Assembly: GCA_019236925.1 (NCBI GenBank)
Contig: JAFAID010000174.1
Span: 1-59,217 of the forward strand
DNA from: Mycobacterium sp.
Lineage (GTDB): Bacteria > Actinomycetota > Actinomycetes > Mycobacteriales > Mycobacteriaceae
Direction: 5' to 3'
DNA: 59,217 bases
Both the position numbers and the translations under genes were made by a program. Of this stretch, positions 1 through 8,722 are shown one piece after another. The number at the start of each line of letters is the position of its first letter. The stretch's first letter is position 1. The notes below the pieces were generated by a model. The model did no database searches. It was not told where the DNA came from and was given only the letters and a program-made list of their open reading frames with translations.

Positions 1-193
1 ACATTGCCCTACTTCCCGACATCGGCGAACCGCTATAACGCTCGCTTACGCGACACGCCGACTGTCCGATGGGGCGGCACCGATCGCGGCAAGCTGCCCA
101 CTTGGCGCAGTCAACGGGCTTTCAAGCGTCGCGCGACGACATGCTGCCTGAATACGTTTTCCGCGCGGTCGGCGTTACCTACCGGCCGTACGG
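1..193. other. No recognisable gene at the window start
   Basis: The reading frames crossing this stretch are Arg/Ala/Pro-rich and resemble no family I know. The neighbouring minus-strand gene ends at 194, so this is probably intergenic DNA or the far end of a gene outside the window. Confidence 0.4.
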
Positions 194-520
194 TCAGTGT
201 CGCTGCCAGGCATGCCAGGCGTGCGACGTGGCCGATAAGTCCGGCCACGGCGGACGACGCACCATGGCCACACAGGCCAGGACCGCCGATAGCAGGCCGG
301 TGATCACCCCGATCAGCGCGATCCGGTCGGCGTCGATCGCCGGCACCCAGCGCGCCGTGCCGGCGTGCACGACAAACACACCGACCGGCGTCGCGGTGCC
401 GGCGCGGACCTTGGCAACGGTGATCACCGTGCCGCCGTCCGCCATTCGATAGGGCTCGCCGTAGACGCGTCCCCGAGTGCCATTGGTGGGCAACTCGTCG
501 AGTGAATCCGGAATCTTCAT
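194..520 (-). CDS. Small membrane protein with a GerW/YtfJ-like core
   Basis: The product has 108 residues. The first ~60 residues are soluble and contain a GTVITVAKV strand and a GVFVVHAGTARWVP segment, which recall the sporulation protein YtfJ/GerW family. One hydrophobic helix (IALIGVITGLLSAVLACVAMV) follows, and then a short basic tail. I chose the ATG at 520 over the longer frame to 613 because AAAGGATC sits just upstream and the protein from MKIPDSLDEL is compact. It is transcribed divergently from bluB. Its function is unknown. The GerW resemblance is pattern recognition only. Confidence 0.6.
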   Translation of the reverse strand: MKIPDSLDELPTNGTRGRVYGEPYRMADGGTVITVAKVRAGTATPVGVFVVHAGTARWVPAIDADRIALIGVITGLLSAVLACVAMVRRPPWPDLSATSHAWHAWQRH

Positions 521-633
521 AGGACCGATCCTTTTCGCCGGTTCTGACAAACCGAAGAACTCAAAGCCAGTCTGGCAGACACGTTGGCCATCGGTTCGCG
601 GCTTCGCACACAACGGTTTCCTACGATGGTCAT

Positions 634-1314
634 GTGGGCGATCACGCGTTTAGTCCGCAGGAGCGGCAAGCGGTGTATCGGGTGATCTCGGAACGACGAG
701 ACATGCGCCGGTTCGTGCCTGACAGCACCGTGCCGGACGACGTCATGGCGCGGGTGCTGCAGGCCGCGCATGCCGCACCCAATGTGGGTCTGATGCAGCC
801 GTGGCGATTCATCAGGATCACCGATGACTCGCTGCGACGACGCATCCACGCCCTGGTCGACGAGGAGCGGCTGTTGACCGCTCACGCGCTGGGTCAACGG
901 GCGCAGGAGTTTCTGGCGCTGAAGGTCGAAGGCATCCTCGATTGCGCCGAACTGCTGGTGGTGGCGCTGTGCGAGGGCAGGGACAGCTACGTCTTCGGCC
1001 GTCGCACCCTGCCGCAGATGGATCTCGCATCGGTGTCATGCGCGATCCAAAACCTTTGGCTGGCAGCACGATCCGAAGGCCTGGGGATGGGGTGGGTATC
1101 GCTGTTCGATCCGCCGAAACTGGGGGCGTTATTGGCCATGCCCACCGATGCCGAACCGGTGGCGATCCTGTGTCTTGGCCCGGTACCCGAATTCCCGGAT
1201 CGACCCACGCTGGAATTGGACGGCTGGGCGCTGGGCAGGCCGCTCGCCGAATTCGTCTCCGAGAACGGCTGGGGCAAAGAGCCGGGCGTCAGCTCATCGC
1301 CAGTTGCGCGATGA
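634..1314 (+). CDS. bluB: 5,6-dimethylbenzimidazole synthase, BluB-type flavin destructase
   Basis: This 226-residue protein belongs to the nitroreductase fold. BluB proteins use O2 to fragment reduced FMN into 5,6-dimethylbenzimidazole, the lower ligand of cobalamin, in the cytosol. Family marks are RRDMRRF near the N-terminus, an AAPNVGLMQPWRF flavin-binding segment, and GLGMGWVSLFDPPKL in the C-terminal half. The length fits BluB rather than the shorter generic nitroreductases. Translation appears to start at the GTG at 634. The M. tuberculosis counterpart is, from memory, Rv0306. A nitroreductase of other specificity is the alternative. Confidence 0.85.
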   Translation: MGDHAFSPQERQAVYRVISERRDMRRFVPDSTVPDDVMARVLQAAHAAPNVGLMQPWRFIRITDDSLRRRIHALVDEERLLTAHALGQRAQEFLALKVEGILDCAELLVVALCEGRDSYVFGRRTLPQMDLASVSCAIQNLWLAARSEGLGMGWVSLFDPPKLGALLAMPTDAEPVAILCLGPVPEFPDRPTLELDGWALGRPLAEFVSENGWGKEPGVSSSPVAR

Positions 1315-1389
1315 GCGTCTCGATTGCCGCCGCGGCAAGTGGCCCACCGCTACCTGATCGCGGGCGGCCTCGGCGGTTACGATGCCGGG

Positions 1390-2271
1390 GTGCAAACTCC
1401 TCCACCAGGCTTTCCCCCGCAGGGGGGTAGTTCGCCAAACGATCCCCCGGAGCACGGGGAGCCCGGCCACGTCGGCCAGCCGCCCCCCGGCAGCTACGGT
1501 CAGCCCGGTCCCGGCGGCTATGACCAGCCGACTGTTGCCAACCAGAGCCAGCAACCGCCCTACCCCGGCTACGGCACGCCGCCGCCACCCGCACCCGGCT
1601 ATCCGCCGGCCGGTTACGGTCAGCAACCGGGTTATGGTCCGTCCCTGTGGGGCGGCGGCCAGGCCGCCCAGCCAACGGGCCCAACTTCCCAGCAAACCAT
1701 CAGCTGGATCACTTTTGCCGGGGTCGGGCTGCTGGGGCTGCTCGGCGCCATCCTCACGTTGACGCTATGGATCAACATGAGCAGCGCTGTCAGCCGAGCT
1801 TCGGACGTGTGCAAACGGTTCGGCGGGGAGTACTCCAGCCTGTGCCGGCAGCAGATCGAACATATGGTGCCCAGTGCGCCGGCGGCCCTGGTGACATGCC
1901 TGTTTCTAATCATCGCGGGCGGCCTCGCGGCCGCCGGTGGCGCGGTAATGCTCTTCCTCAAGAATCAGATGGGGCAATTCCTCATCCTCGGCGGCGGCGT
2001 CGTGATGCTGGTGCTGTCGATTGCGTGCGAAGCGCGCTATGGCGCTACCGGTCGACTCACCTACGACCTGGTCGCGGGATTCGTCATCGCCGCTACCGGT
2101 GGTCTCCTGTTGATCCCGGCATTCCGGATGACCATGGGCCTGCCGCCGAAGCCGACCGCCGGACCGGCGCCCGGCGGATTCCAGGGCGGCGGGCAATGGC
2201 CGTACGGCCAGCCGCCACCGCCTCAGCAAGGCCCGCCCGGCCCTGGTGGGTATCCGCCGCCACATTGGTGA
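1390..2271 (+). CDS. Proline/glycine-rich four-helix membrane protein
   Basis: The product has 293 residues. The first ~95 residues are Pro/Gly/Gln/Tyr-rich and disordered (repeats such as PGGYDQP and PGYPPAGYGQ). Four hydrophobic helices follow at roughly 103-126, 157-182, 191-213 and 223-245, with a pair of Cys in the first loop (DVCKRF...SLCRQQ). A second Pro/Gly-rich tail ends in PGGYPPPHW. I prefer the GTG at 1390 because the disordered domain begins there; the upstream in-frame ATG at 1324 would add 22 atypical residues. Such proteins are common in mycobacteria and mostly uncharacterised. I assign no function. Confidence 0.7.
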   Translation: MQTPPPGFPPQGGSSPNDPPEHGEPGHVGQPPPGSYGQPGPGGYDQPTVANQSQQPPYPGYGTPPPPAPGYPPAGYGQQPGYGPSLWGGGQAAQPTGPTSQQTISWITFAGVGLLGLLGAILTLTLWINMSSAVSRASDVCKRFGGEYSSLCRQQIEHMVPSAPAALVTCLFLIIAGGLAAAGGAVMLFLKNQMGQFLILGGGVVMLVLSIACEARYGATGRLTYDLVAGFVIAATGGLLLIPAFRMTMGLPPKPTAGPAPGGFQGGGQWPYGQPPPPQQGPPGPGGYPPPHW

Positions 2272-2301
2272 GTCGTCGGCGGAGCCGGGCAAGCTGAGGA
2301 G

Positions 2302-3705
2302 GTGACGGTAATCGGCGACCAGGAGGCAACAGGCCACCGCCGTGACAATGTGCTGCTCGTGCATTGGCATGATTTGGGCCGGTATCTCGGTGTCTACGGC
2401 CGCACCGATGTTTCGAGCCCCCGGCTGGACCGGCTGGCCGGCGAGGGCATCTTGTTCACCCGAGCACATGCCACCGCGCCGCTGTGCTCGCCGTCGCGCG
2501 GATCACTGTTCACCGGCCGCTACCCGCAGAGCAACGGACTGGTCGGCCTGGCCCACCACGGGTGGGAGTACCGCTCGGATGTCCGTACGCTGCCCCAAAT
2601 ACTCTCCGAATATGGCTGGTACTCAGTTCTTTTCGGTATGCAGCACGAGACCTCGTACCCGTCGAGACTTGGTTTCGACGAGTTCGACGTATCGAACTCT
2701 TATTGCGAGTACGTGGTGGAACAAACCGAGGAATGGCTGCGGGGACACGACACCGGCCGGCCGTTTCTCTTGACGGCCGGCTTTTTCGAGACACACCGGC
2801 CCTATCCGCGGGATCGCTACCAACCGGCCGACGCCGCGACGGTTGATACACCCGACCATCTGCCCGATACCGTTGAGGTACGCCAGGATCTGGCCGACTT
2901 CTACGGCGCCATCGCGACCGCCGACGCTGCTGTCGGCCGGATATTGGACACACTTGCCGCCACCGGACTCGACGCCAGCACGTGGGTGGTCTTCTTCACC
3001 GACCATGGCGCACCGTTCCCGCGGGAGAAATCCACGCTGTACGAGGCCGGAACGGGCATCGCGATGATCATCCGCCCGCCCACCGGGATGACATTCGCCC
3101 CAAAGGTTTACGACGATCTGTTCAGCGGTGTGGATCTGGTCCCGACGCTGCTGGGTCTGCTCGGCATAGCCGAGCCAGAGGACATCGAGGGCGTCTCACA
3201 CGCGCGGGCGCTGCTTGCACAGGACGGCACGGCGTCGGTGCGCGATTACGTGTACACCACCAAGACATATCACGACTCGTTCGATCCGATCCGCGCGATC
3301 CGAACGAAAGACTTCAGCTACATCGAGAATTACGCGCACCGGCCGCTATTGGATCTGCCCTGGGATATCGAGGAGAGCCCGTCCGGTCACGCTGTCGCGC
3401 CGCTCGTGACGGCGCCGCGCCCGGAACGCGAACTCTATGATCTGCGCGCAGATCCCACCGAGACCAACAACTTGCTGGTCGGTGGCGTGGACGGAGCCGA
3501 TGCGATCGCCACCGATCTAGCTGTCCGGCTGCATGATTGGCGCCAGCAAACCAGTGACGTCATACCATCCGATTTCGCCGGTAGCCGCATTGCGGCTCGC
3601 TATACCGAGACGTATCTGCAGATCCACGAGAAGACGCCAAGCAGTCGGTCGGCGATCGCCGTCGACCGCGGTATTGAGGATGGAGTCCGGCACGCCGAGC
3701 AATAG
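2302..3705 (+). CDS. Type I (formylglycine) sulfatase
   Basis: This 467-residue arylsulfatase-type enzyme hydrolyses sulfate esters. The LCSPSRGSLFTGRYP segment carries the C-x-P-S-R signature, whose Cys is oxidised to formylglycine by a separate enzyme. Metal ligands are visible in HWHDLGRYLG near the N-terminus and in FTDHG around residue 231. No signal peptide is seen, so it is probably cytosolic. AGGAGG directly abuts the GTG at 2302, which is unusually close, so initiation a few codons downstream is possible. It is followed 65 bases later by a Stf0 sulfotransferase. From memory the pair corresponds to Rv0296c-Rv0295c. The substrate is unknown. Confidence 0.88.
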   Translation: MTVIGDQEATGHRRDNVLLVHWHDLGRYLGVYGRTDVSSPRLDRLAGEGILFTRAHATAPLCSPSRGSLFTGRYPQSNGLVGLAHHGWEYRSDVRTLPQILSEYGWYSVLFGMQHETSYPSRLGFDEFDVSNSYCEYVVEQTEEWLRGHDTGRPFLLTAGFFETHRPYPRDRYQPADAATVDTPDHLPDTVEVRQDLADFYGAIATADAAVGRILDTLAATGLDASTWVVFFTDHGAPFPREKSTLYEAGTGIAMIIRPPTGMTFAPKVYDDLFSGVDLVPTLLGLLGIAEPEDIEGVSHARALLAQDGTASVRDYVYTTKTYHDSFDPIRAIRTKDFSYIENYAHRPLLDLPWDIEESPSGHAVAPLVTAPRPERELYDLRADPTETNNLLVGGVDGADAIATDLAVRLHDWRQQTSDVIPSDFAGSRIAARYTETYLQIHEKTPSSRSAIAVDRGIEDGVRHAEQ

Positions 3706-3770
3706 TTCTGTTCGGCGTGAACGTAATTGGTATGGATACGACCGCTCCGGCGTGCAGCTAGGCTCAGCTG

Positions 3771-4574
3771 GTGCCCGCGCATCCGACGTCGTACCTGGTG
3801 CTTGCTTCGCAACGCTGCGGCAGCACGCTACTGGTCGAATCGTTACGCGCGACCGGCAGCGCCGGCGAGCCGCAGGAGTTCTTCCAGTACCTGCCAACGA
3901 CCGGCATGGCGCCACAGCCGCGGGAGTGGTTCGCCGGAGTCGAGGACGAGACGATCCTCCGGCTGCTCGACCCACTCGAGCCCGGCACACCCGACACCGC
4001 GTCGTCGACCGCCTGGCGCGAGCACATCCGCAGCTCCGGCCGGACACCCAACGGCATCTGGGGCGGCAAATTGATGTGGAATCAGACGCCATTGCTGCAG
4101 CAGCGGGCGGCCGGATTACCTGATCGCTCCGGTGACAGTCTGCGGGCGGCAATTCGAGACGTGATCGGAAGCGAACCAGTGTACGTTCACGTCCACCGCC
4201 CCGACGTGGTTTCGCAGGCGGTGTCGTTCTGGCGGGCGGTCCAGACCCGGGTCTGGCGGGGCCGTCCGGCCCCCGAGCGTGACTCACAGGCCGCATACCA
4301 CGCCGGCGCCATCGCCCATGTCGTCAGGAGTCTGCGCGATCAGGAAGAGGGCTGGCGCAACTGGTTCACCGAAGAGCACATCGACCCGATTGATGTGGCC
4401 TATCCGGTGTTGTGGCGCAACCTCACTTCGATCGTCGCCACGGTGTTGGAGGCGGTCGGCCAAGACCGGCGGCTGGCTCCCGAACCGGTGCTGGAACGCC
4501 AGGCCAATCAGCGCTCCGACGAGTGGGTGGATCGCTACCGCGACGACGCCGAGCGACTGGGGCTGCCGCAGTAG
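3771..4574 (+). CDS. stf0: Trehalose 2-sulfotransferase-like protein (Stf0 family)
   Basis: This 267-residue protein transfers sulfate from PAPS. Stf0 makes trehalose-2-sulfate, the first step of sulfolipid-1 in M. tuberculosis. The N-terminal [18 protein letters not shown] is the 5'-phosphosulfate-binding loop. GEPQEFFQ and GGKLMW in the middle are also Stf0 family marks, and [19 protein letters not shown] matches the 3'-phosphate-binding region. It starts at the GTG at 3771. It ends 8 bases before the convergent tam gene and lies behind a sulfatase of the same orientation. Whether the organism makes sulfolipid cannot be told from this window. Confidence 0.88.
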   Translation: MPAHPTSYLVLASQRCGSTLLVESLRATGSAGEPQEFFQYLPTTGMAPQPREWFAGVEDETILRLLDPLEPGTPDTASSTAWREHIRSSGRTPNGIWGGKLMWNQTPLLQQRAAGLPDRSGDSLRAAIRDVIGSEPVYVHVHRPDVVSQAVSFWRAVQTRVWRGRPAPERDSQAAYHAGAIAHVVRSLRDQEEGWRNWFTEEHIDPIDVAYPVLWRNLTSIVATVLEAVGQDRRLAPEPVLERQANQRSDEWVDRYRDDAERLGLPQ

Positions 4575-4581
4575 CCGTACG

Positions 4582-5349
4582 TCACTCCGGAACCCGGGCG
4601 ACGACGAACACCCGTCGGAACGGGAAGAACGTGGTCCCGTCGGGCCGGGGTGGGTAGGCGTCGGCGAGCAACGGGATGAGTTCCTCGCGAAACTGTTGGT
4701 ATTCCTGCTCGTTGAGTCGCTCGCTGACCGGCAGCAACGCGGTGCCGCTGATCCAATCCAAGACCGGATGCTCGCCGGTCAGCTGGTGAATGTAGGTGGT
4801 TTCCCAGGCGTCGACGGTGCACCCGGCGTCGAGCAGCAGCTCGGCGTAGTGCGCCGGCGTGTCGACGACGGTCCCCACCCGAAACGGAGTGTCGCGCAGT
4901 GTCTTTGCGTATGGCTCGCGACGGGCAACCGCGCGTACCGCGGCATGCGATGGGGTCTCGAAGTTGCCGGGCATCTGGACTGCGATCCACGCTCCTGGGG
5001 GCAGTTGATCGGCCCAGCGGGCCATCAGCTCGTCGCGTTCGGGCGCCCAATGCAGAGCGGCGTTGCTCAGCACCACATCGGTATCGGGTTGCGGCTTCCA
5101 GGTTCTCAGGTCTCCGACGGTGGCTTCCACGCCGCGTTCGCGGGCGGCGGCGACCATCTCCTCTGAGCTGTCCACCGCCTCGACCACGGCGTCGGGCCAG
5201 CGCCGGGCCAGCTGCAGGGTCAGGTTGCCCGGGCCGCAGCCCAGGTCGACCACTCGGCGCGGCTGCTGGGCGCCCACCCGGGACAGCAGGTCGTAGAACG
5301 GCCTGGCCCGGTCATCGGCGAAGGTCAGGTAGACGTCTGGATCCCACAT
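4582..5349 (-). CDS. tam: Trans-aconitate 2-methyltransferase
   Basis: This 255-residue SAM-dependent methyltransferase methylates trans-aconitate, a toxic isomer formed from the citric-acid-cycle intermediate. Motif I ([12 protein letters not shown]) binds [11 protein letters not shown] is motif II, and [11 protein letters not shown] is the motif IV region typical of Tam. The start at 5349 (MWDPDVYL) has AGGAGGA seven bases upstream, and the M. tuberculosis protein also begins MWDPDVYL. The longer frame to 5367 lacks such support. It is convergent with stf0. A palindrome lies just ahead of the ribosome-binding site. Confidence 0.88.
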   Translation of the reverse strand: MWDPDVYLTFADDRARPFYDLLSRVGAQQPRRVVDLGCGPGNLTLQLARRWPDAVVEAVDSSEEMVAAARERGVEATVGDLRTWKPQPDTDVVLSNAALHWAPERDELMARWADQLPPGAWIAVQMPGNFETPSHAAVRAVARREPYAKTLRDTPFRVGTVVDTPAHYAELLLDAGCTVDAWETTYIHQLTGEHPVLDWISGTALLPVSERLNEQEYQQFREELIPLLADAYPPRPDGTTFFPFRRVFVVARVPE

Positions 5350-5360
5350 ATTGGTCCTCC

Positions 5361-5389
5361 TGATCAACGGCCTGTGAAGCCATTGATCA
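5361..5389. promoter_or_regulatory. Palindrome upstream of tam, candidate operator
   Basis: TGATCAACGGC and GCCATTGATCA form an inverted repeat with one mismatch and a 7-base spacer. It sits 12-40 bases ahead of the tam start and touches the AGGAGGA site, so it could be an operator or a leader hairpin covering the ribosome-binding site. No regulator is identified. Confidence 0.4.
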
Positions 5390-5513
5390 GAGACGGTAGC
5401 TCACAGACCCCAGCCTTAGGTCTGCGGTTCGCGCGTCAAGTTTGTACCGGTGGGAGCCGACGCGCGAGCTGCAGCGGCGACCCATGTCGGGAGCTGGTGT
5501 TAAGTTGCGGGCC

Positions 5514-6710
5514 ATGAAGTCCGGTAGACGCTTCCGGGCCGAACTCACCGAAGCTCAGGTGCGGTTGGCTTTCCAGACTGCTGATGCGTGCAGGGCAGTG
5601 TGGAACACAGGTTTGGAGCAGCGCCGAGAATATCACCGCAAGGGCGCACGGATGAACTACGAAGCGCAGGCGCACGAATTGGTTGAGGCCAAAAAAGAAA
5701 ACCACTGGCTTGCCGACGCGCCGTCGCATTGTCTGCAGCACGCGTTGCGTGACCTGGATGAGGCGTGCCGCACGCATGGCACGTTTCGGGTCCGGTGGCG
5801 TTCGGCTCGGCGGTGGCGCCCGTCGTTCCGGTTTCCGGAGGGCTCCACAATCAAGCTGCAGAAACTGAATCGGCGCAAATCTCAGATACAGCTACCCAAA
5901 CTGGGATGGGTGAAGTTCCGCGCGTCACGCTGTTTGGATGGTGAGACCATCCGCTCGGCCACGTTGACGCACGAGGGCCGTCACTGGTTTGTGTCGCTAC
6001 TAGTCGAAGACGGCATGACAACTCCGGACCAGCACGTGTTGCCGGACACTGCGGTCGGCGTCGATCGCGGTGTTGTTGTGGCGGTGGCCACCAGCGCCGG
6101 CGATCTGTTCGACCAAGTGTTCAGCACACCACGCGAGCAGCAGCGCGCGTTGCGCTTGCAACGCAAACTATCCCGTGCGGCGAAGAACTCGGCCAACCGC
6201 AACAAGACCCGGCACGCGCTGGCCAAATTGCGGGCTCGTGAGCGGCGCCGTCGCCGCGATATCTGCCAAAAGACAGCACACCAGTTGGCGCGGTACAACG
6301 CGTTGGTGGTCTTGGAGAAGCTGCCCGTTCGCAGCATGACGCGCCGCGCGAAGCCGGTTGCGGATCCGGCCATCCCAGGCAGGTTTTTACCCAACGGCAG
6401 AGCCGCCAAGTCGGGGCTAAACCGTGCCATCTTGTCCAAGGGCTGGTATCGGTTTGAGTTAGCGTTGAAGTCCGCGGTCCGCCACAGCGGGACACGGGTA
6501 CTAAAGGTTCCGGCAGCGTTCACATCGCAACGCTGCTCGGCGTGTGGGCATGTGGACCCGAAATCTCGTGAGAGCCAAGCGGTTTTCCGGTGCACCCACT
6601 GCTTACACACTGAGCACGCGGATGTCAACGCCGCTAAAAATATACTGGCCGCGGGGCTGTTGGCGGCGTCAGCCTGTGGAGATGACCTAGAGCTTGCGAG
6701 CCACGGGTAA
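5514..6710 (+). CDS. tnpB: TnpB, RNA-guided transposon-associated endonuclease (OrfB)
   Basis: The protein has 398 residues. The RuvC-like nuclease has GVDRGVVVAVATS (first Asp), VVLEKLPVRSM (Glu) and HADVNAAKNI (last Asp). A treble-clef zinc site is formed by CSACGHVDPKS and CTHC. TnpB proteins are RNA-guided DNA nucleases that cut the donor site and promote element retention. All catalytic residues are present, so activity is possible. The start is taken at the ATG at 5514 (MKSGRRFRAELT); an ATG at 5484 would add 10 residues. The gene runs without frameshifts. Confidence 0.85.
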   Translation: MKSGRRFRAELTEAQVRLAFQTADACRAVWNTGLEQRREYHRKGARMNYEAQAHELVEAKKENHWLADAPSHCLQHALRDLDEACRTHGTFRVRWRSARRWRPSFRFPEGSTIKLQKLNRRKSQIQLPKLGWVKFRASRCLDGETIRSATLTHEGRHWFVSLLVEDGMTTPDQHVLPDTAVGVDRGVVVAVATSAGDLFDQVFSTPREQQRALRLQRKLSRAAKNSANRNKTRHALAKLRARERRRRRDICQKTAHQLARYNALVVLEKLPVRSMTRRAKPVADPAIPGRFLPNGRAAKSGLNRAILSKGWYRFELALKSAVRHSGTRVLKVPAAFTSQRCSACGHVDPKSRESQAVFRCTHCLHTEHADVNAAKNILAAGLLAASACGDDLELASHG

Positions 6711-6808
6711 CCCTTGAAGCAGGAACCAGCAGGAAACCGCGAGGAATTACTGCTCCAACCCAAACCGGTGTTGGAATCCGGCGGAATTATCCTTCCGGAG
6801 GACGTCAA
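6640..6808 (+). ncRNA. Probable omega RNA (TnpB guide scaffold) at the 3' end of tnpB
   Basis: TnpB guide RNAs overlap the 3' end of tnpB and continue past it. After the stop codon there is a TCCAAC/GTTGGA hairpin (about 6755-6776), then a CCGG-rich hairpin around 6778-6800, ending in GGAGGACGTCAA. The guide would begin immediately after, in ATAGACAAACCG. This is inferred from layout and folding by eye. Confidence 0.45.
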
Positions 6809-6858
6809 ATAGACAAACCGTATTACGCGCTGCTTGCCGCACGACTCGAGGATGGGTG

Positions 6859-7754
6859 ATGACCGACGAGGACGAGGCCGCGCAGGTCCGACAGATCTGG
6901 TCTGAGCTGGGCTTGCCCGGGGTTATCGATGTGCACACCCATTTCATGCCGAAGTCGGTGATGGACAAGGTGTGGCACTACTTCGATTCCGCCGGCACGC
7001 TGGTAGGCCGATCACCTATCGGGCGGCTGAGTCACGACGGGTGCAAATACTGCGGCAGTTCGGCGTACGTGGTTTCACCGCGCTGGTCTACCCGCACAAG
7101 CCGCAGATGGCGGCGTGGCTGAACCAGTGGGCTGCCCAGTTCGCCCGGTCGACTCCGGATTGCCTTGCCACCGCGACATTTTATCCCGAGCCAGACGCCG
7201 GAGAGTACGTCGAGGCAGCCATCCGCGACGGGGCCCAGGTCTTCAAAGCACACGTACAGGTAGGTCGCTACGAGCCCAACGACTCACTGCTCGACCATGT
7301 TTGGGGTGTCATTGAGGACGCCGGGGTACCCGTGGTGATTCACTGCGGTTCTGGGCCGGTGTCGGGCGAGCACACCGGGCCTGAGCCGATACGTCGTCTG
7401 CTGGGCCGCTATCCGCGGCTGCGGCTGGTCGTCGCGCATCTGGGAATGCCGGAGTACACCGAGTTTCTCGACATCTGCGAAAGCTCAGCCGACGTCCGGC
7501 TTGACACCACAATGGCTTTCACCCCGTTCGTCGACGAAAGCATGCCATTCCCGCCGTCACAACTTCGTCGGCTGCGGCAACTGGGCGATCGCATTCTGTT
7601 CGGCAGCGATTTTCCCAACATCCCGTACGGCTACGTCGACGCGATACGGTCACTGATCCGGCTGCCCGGCATCGACGACAACTGGCTGCGCAAGGTGTTA
7701 TACGAGAACGCCGCCGCCCTGTTCTTTCAGAATGCCGCACCCACGTTGAGCTGA
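6859..7754 (+). pseudogene. Amidohydrolase-2 family gene with a frameshift
   Basis: The reading frame opens at the ATG at 6859 with IDVHTHFMPKSVMDKV, the N-terminal H-x-H metal site of amidohydrolase-2 (ACMSD-like) enzymes. It then runs out of frame. The rest of the family sequence continues one frame back from about 7005: VRGFTALVYPHKPQMAAWLN, VVIHCGSGP, LVVAHLGMPEY, and the late metal-site motif ILFGSDFPNIPYG. The shift fits loss of a single base near GGTAGGCCG. Both parts are otherwise well conserved, so this is a recent pseudogene or a sequencing error. The 3' end overlaps the convergent eccE3 by 28 bases. Confidence 0.7.
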
Positions 7755-8722
7755 GAGCTGGTGCTGGGCCAGCGCAGGCGGGCCAACAGCAGAGCCTCGG
7801 GCAAAGCGGTGTGACCGTCGAGCCGCTGAGTCGACAGCGGATGCAGCGCCGTCAGCGCTGGGCGATGACTACCGGATTGCGAAATCAGCCCGGGTAGCGG
7901 CCCACCCGCAGCGGGCGGGGCATCGGTACGGAATGCGCACGCGACGGCCAGCGTCTGCTCGTCGCCCGCACCGGTGACCTCCATCGCCGTCCATGTCTCG
8001 CGGACCGGGTATGACCAGATCGCCGCGAGAGTGTTCGCCAACGCGGTGTCGGTCTTAACTTGGTACGCCGCAACATAATCCGCAGTTCCCTGACAGATCC
8101 CACCCCAGGTTTCAGGGGCGGACCGGTCGTGGAGGCCTGGGATGTCGTCGGGCTCGGCGATGGTGGCCGTCCACCCGCCCTCGCGCAGGTGGTCGGCAAG
8201 CCGGCGCGCTGCAACCTCAGCCGTTTCGTGCAGCGGAATGTGCGGGGAACGGGCCTGCAACGCCGCGAGGTTGTCCGCGGCCGACAACGTCAGCCCGATC
8301 CACGTCTCCCGCTGGCGCGCACCGGTATCGGATGCGGTGTCATGGCTGGTGACGCGGACAGAGTCCGCGCGCAGACCATAGCGGTCGGTGTAGCTGGCGA
8401 TCAGCGGCAGCGGCAGTGCGTCGGGAGCCGACACCGGCGGGGTGACACGCAGCAGCGCGGTGGTACGCACGTCGGTGTCGGAGCCACCGGCTGACCGCGT
8501 GCCGCGGCTGGTACGCCGCATCGCCCAGCGACGGTGCAGGATCGTCGTCACGGGCAGCCCGCGCCACCTGGCCAGCAGCGTGATCGCCAGCACGATGGCG
8601 ATGCCGAGCACCCAACGCTCGCGCGTCGACTGCCACGGGAAGCCCAGCGCCGCGGCCACAACGGCCAGTGCCACCAAGGTAATCCGTCCAGTGGGCGGTG
8701 TTATGGAGTGATGTGGCCTCAC
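7727..8722 (-). CDS. eccE3: ESX-3 secretion system protein EccE3
   Basis: This 331-residue protein is the last gene of the ESX-3 operon. It has two N-terminal hydrophobic helices (LVALAVVAAALGF and WVLGIAIVLAITLLARW) and a soluble domain with the EccE-typical LSAADNLAALQARSPHIPL and AARRLADHLREGGWT. EccE sits at the edge of the EccBCDE membrane complex. The GTG start overlaps the mycP3 stop by four bases, indicating translational coupling. Compared with my memory of the M. tuberculosis protein it is one of the more diverged members. Confidence 0.92.
   Translation of the reverse strand: MRPHHSITPPTGRITLVALAVVAAALGFPWQSTRERWVLGIAIVLAITLLARWRGLPVTTILHRRWAMRRTSRGTRSAGGSDTDVRTTALLRVTPPVSAPDALPLPLIASYTDRYGLRADSVRVTSHDTASDTGARQRETWIGLTLSAADNLAALQARSPHIPLHETAEVAARRLADHLREGGWTATIAEPDDIPGLHDRSAPETWGGICQGTADYVAAYQVKTDTALANTLAAIWSYPVRETWTAMEVTGAGDEQTLAVACAFRTDAPPAAGGPLPGLISQSGSHRPALTALHPLSTQRLDGHTALPEALLLARLRWPSTSSQLNVGAAF

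Larger units (their letters stand above)
5430..6808 (+). mobile_element. Solitary tnpB element of the IS200/IS605 superfamily
   Basis: The unit has one tnpB gene and no Y1 or serine tnpA near it, so it is either non-autonomous or immobile. The right end is inferred at GGAGGACGTCAA (to about 6808), which resembles the conserved 3' end of TnpB guide-RNA scaffolds. The left end is only approximate; a GTCAA also occurs at 5435-5439. It lies between tam and a damaged amidohydrolase gene. Confidence 0.6.
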
